64,000 bases of DNA, taken from assembly GCA_963281255.1 (NCBI GenBank), contig OY725497.1, positions 2,790,001 to 2,854,000 on the forward strand, read 5' to 3'. Shown here piece after piece: positions 61,813 to 64,000 of the stretch; position 1 is the first letter of the stretch; each line of letters opens with the position of its first letter. Position numbers and translations under genes: made by a program. The notes beneath the pieces were generated by a model that saw nothing but the letters and a program-made list of their open reading frames with translations, was not told where the DNA came from and did no database searches. This DNA is from Aphrocallistes beatrix. Its lineage: Eukaryota; Porifera; Hexactinellida; Sceptrulophora; Aphrocallistidae.

Positions 61813-62385
61813 TTATATTATCTGTCTCCTTGTTCCTGGAGATACCATTCCTGCCTGACTGGCACCTTTGTTTGTCCCCATTTGTAGGGAGGATATCTTT
61901 TTAGAATCTGCAATTTGATCTTTGGAGAAGATTCTTTGTGTGCCTTGCGATTCTTTCGGAGAAAGAATCGGAATTTTAGACCCTCGTTTCTGAGCACTTC
62001 TATCTAGCGCGTAAAGAGTTGCAATTACCTGAGCCAAGTCATTTCCTTCATGAAGATCCAAAGTAACAAACAGGTCCTTCTCTGAGACCCCATGATCTTT
62101 GCACCCTTTGATGAATTGATTAATATTTTCGTATTGCTTGAATACTAAACCTTCAGGAGGAGGCTTGCAATGTGCTTGGGGGATTGAACCAGGAAATATT
62201 TTGTTAATCAACCTGCATAGCACACTACCATCTTTAAGCCATTCTTGAAAAGATCCTTTTTTCTTCTCATGTAATATACTCTCAATCCATTTTATACATT
62301 CCCTTTCCGCATCCGCTGGATAGCTAGCCGATCTCTTCACAGCAAGATCTGCTGCTATTCCAGACTTCTCCGCTCTATGTGCCAT
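61813..62385 (-). CDS. Calponin/transgelin-family protein, 190 aa (paralogue)
   Basis: CH domain at about 25-135: CIKWIESILHEKK, FQEWLKDGSVLCRLINKIFP, YENINQFIKGCKDHG, LFVTLDLHEGNDLAQVIATL, YALDRSA. One calponin-like repeat SLQMGTNKGASQAGMVSPG follows at about 165-183, then TRRQII. Opens AEKSGIAADLAVKR at ATG 62385. Same architecture, strand and intronless state as the 58670 gene, but well diverged in sequence, so an old tandem pair rather than a recent copy. Actin binding is inferred from the family. Confidence 0.93.
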   Translation of the reverse strand: MAHRAEKSGIAADLAVKRSASYPADAERECIKWIESILHEKKKGSFQEWLKDGSVLCRLINKIFPGSIPQAHCKPPPEGLVFKQYENINQFIKGCKDHGVSEKDLFVTLDLHEGNDLAQVIATLYALDRSAQKRGSKIPILSPKESQGTQRIFSKDQIADSKKISSLQMGTNKGASQAGMVSPGTRRQII

Positions 62386-63151
62386 TTGAAATGAAGAGAA
62401 TTTCTAATATATTACTTAAGTGGGTATATTATGAGAACGTTTATTTATAGGAAATCAAGGTTTTCAATTAAAATACCTGTTTTTATGCTGGATTGTTACC
62501 ATATATGTTCATATGAGGAATCTGTTGTTTTTATTCTGAGGAGATACCATATACTTCAATTATGTAATACTTAGGAATTAGAGCGACATAGTTAAAACTG
62601 ATTTATTACTCTGTCTTTTTAAGAATACCTAAAGTTCAACATATATCCACGAACTAGAATGTTTACCTCAGACAAAATTGATAAGCATACCAAACAAGGT
62701 TATATCCATAAGAATGGGAAGCAGTAGGAATCTGTATCAATTAGAATATCAATCCTCTTAAAGTCAACTCTGGCTAAACTGAACTCATTCAGGGTAATTA
62801 CTACAAGTATAATAGTATTCAGAATCAGTGCTTTTAACTACACTAAAAATACTAAGTTATTCCTAATTTGCTATGTTTTCAAATAGTAAGGTTTCAATTT
62901 ATGGTACAATATAGTCTAAAAAATGGTAGAAAGGCGAATAATTCAATTCATTAGGGAACCACGCAGAAGCTTGGCACTCCCACAACGGTCGCGATCCATA
63001 GATCGGAGACGCGACGCCATAGTCCCCAAAAATACTCAGGTTTAAGACTTTCAACTTTCAATGACTTCATCATTTCAATAGTTCTAAATATAGGAACCTG
63101 TAAAGCCTAACATAGTTTGTTATTACTAATGGCCATTATTATACACTAGCG
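62386..63151. other. 5' flank of the 61813 gene, no gene seen
   Basis: AT-rich sequence without recognised repeats up to the Tc1-derived fold-back element. Confidence 0.45.
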
Positions 63152-64000
63152 GCCATAAAGAATTACCCACTCTAATTGTGTTGTAGTATTAGCTGTGGAG
63201 CCTACTATATTACACAAAGTTCTATGAAGATTATTTCAACAGAAACTTAAATTGTGTGAGATTTCCTATTTGTTTATCAACGTATGTATCAAGTTTAAGA
63301 AATTTTCTTGTAACCGATATAAATCCTAAATTGTAGTAAATTGGTAATTTTCTATTTTTGATGACGAGAAAGCCAAGAATAAGCTTAGAAACTCGAGGAA
63401 GATTGTTGTGCTAGAGGAAGAAGGCTATTCTTCAAAGCAAATAGCAAGTCGGGGTTGGTTGCTGCAGAAAGAGTCTCTCTTATCCTAAAAAAAAATATTG
63501 ACTGGATCTATTGTGGATCGGCCGATCCAGGGAAGACCCCGAAAAACCACCTCAAAAGAGGATAGATTAATCGTCCGTAAAAGTAAATCTGAACGATTTA
63601 AAACTGCTCCACAGATCTGTGCTGAAGTTACTACACAGTACGGTATAGATGTTTCCCTAACAACTACAAAAAGAAGATTAATCTATCCTCTTTTGAGGTG
63701 TTTTTTCGGGGTCTTCCCTGGATCTGCCGATCCACAATAGATCAATATTTTTTTTTTAGGATAAGAGAGACACTCTTTCTGCAGCAACCAACCCTACTTG
63801 CTATTGGCCTTGAAGAATAGCCTTCTTCCTCTAGCACAACAATCTTCCTCGAGTTTCTAAGCTTATTCTTGGCTTTCTCGTCATCAAAAATAGAAAATTA
63901 CCAATTTACTAGAATTTAGGATTTATATCGGTAGTAATCTTCATAGAACTTTGTAATATAGGCTCCACAGCTAATACTACAACACAATTAGAGTGGGTAA
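63152..64000 (+). mobile_element. Fold-back (snap-back) Tc1 derivative, cut by window end
   Basis: Left arm begins TA-CACTAGCGGCCATAAAG, then TTACCCACTCTAATTGTG. The right arm is its complement ending GAGTGGGTAA at 64000, with an internal deletion. Each arm contains the same 5' part of a Tc1 transposase gene (63362-63560 and complement 63680-63890). The spacer carries unique transposase sequence. The last about 20 bases lie beyond the window. Confidence 0.82.
63362..63680 (+). pseudogene. Tc1 transposase N-terminal fragment
   Basis: RKIVVLEEEGYSSKQIAS (first HTH), a frameshift at 63450-63500, then TGSIVDRPIQGRPRKTTSKE (GRPR linker) and APQICAEVTTQYGIDVSLTT (second HTH). The frame then crosses into the inverted arm, so no catalytic domain exists. 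Confidence 0.82.

Overview
This window reads as nuclear DNA of an invertebrate animal. It is AT-rich and intron-containing, with no operons, and carries host genes found across Metazoa: an espin orthologue, ribosomal P2, calponin/transgelin-type proteins and a DUF4140/DUF4139 protein. More than half of it is transposon-derived. The phylum cannot be fixed from the sequence alone. All exon models are by eye from splice consensus, frame continuity and family homology.

Layout. 1-17.9 kb is almost entirely nested mobile DNA. It holds a hAT transposase gene cut by the window edge, a mariner inside a long-palindrome element, a Mutator-like (MULE) transposase pseudogene split by an apparently intact Tc1 transposon, a GC-rich minisatellite, several copies of a Helitron-like repeat, and a 5'-truncated LINE. 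18.1-19.3 kb has a single-exon multi-pass membrane protein gene. 19.3-26.3 kb is more nested transposons: hAT within hAT, a 9-bp-TSD MULE-like element and minisatellites. 26.4-28.8 kb has two single-exon genes, one unrecognised basic/acidic protein and ribosomal P2. 29.7-55.4 kb is one 11-exon espin-like gene on the + strand. Its 15.9-kb third intron holds two antisense tandem copies of a five-exon DUF4140/DUF4139 gene, plus transposons. 55.6-62.4 kb carries three intronless minus-strand genes: a tetraspan PPxY protein and two calponin-family proteins. The window ends in a fold-back Tc1 derivative.

How the parts relate. The host genes have no obvious shared pathway; espin and the CH/calponin proteins are actin-associated families. 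The mobile elements can be ordered in time by nesting and target-site duplications (TSDs), many of which are exact (TGCAAGAT, GTCCGGGG, GTCTATGG, GTAACGAA, ATCAAAGAC, CCAATAT, TGGAGCC, TA). The features most worth following are: a Helitron-like family that repeatedly delivers intact CRE octamers; patchwork gene conversion between the two nested DUF4139 genes; a 27-bp inverted duplication around the espin stop codon; palindromic elements with about 540-bp arms and 7-bp TSDs; and a LINE flanked by an abnormally long direct repeat.
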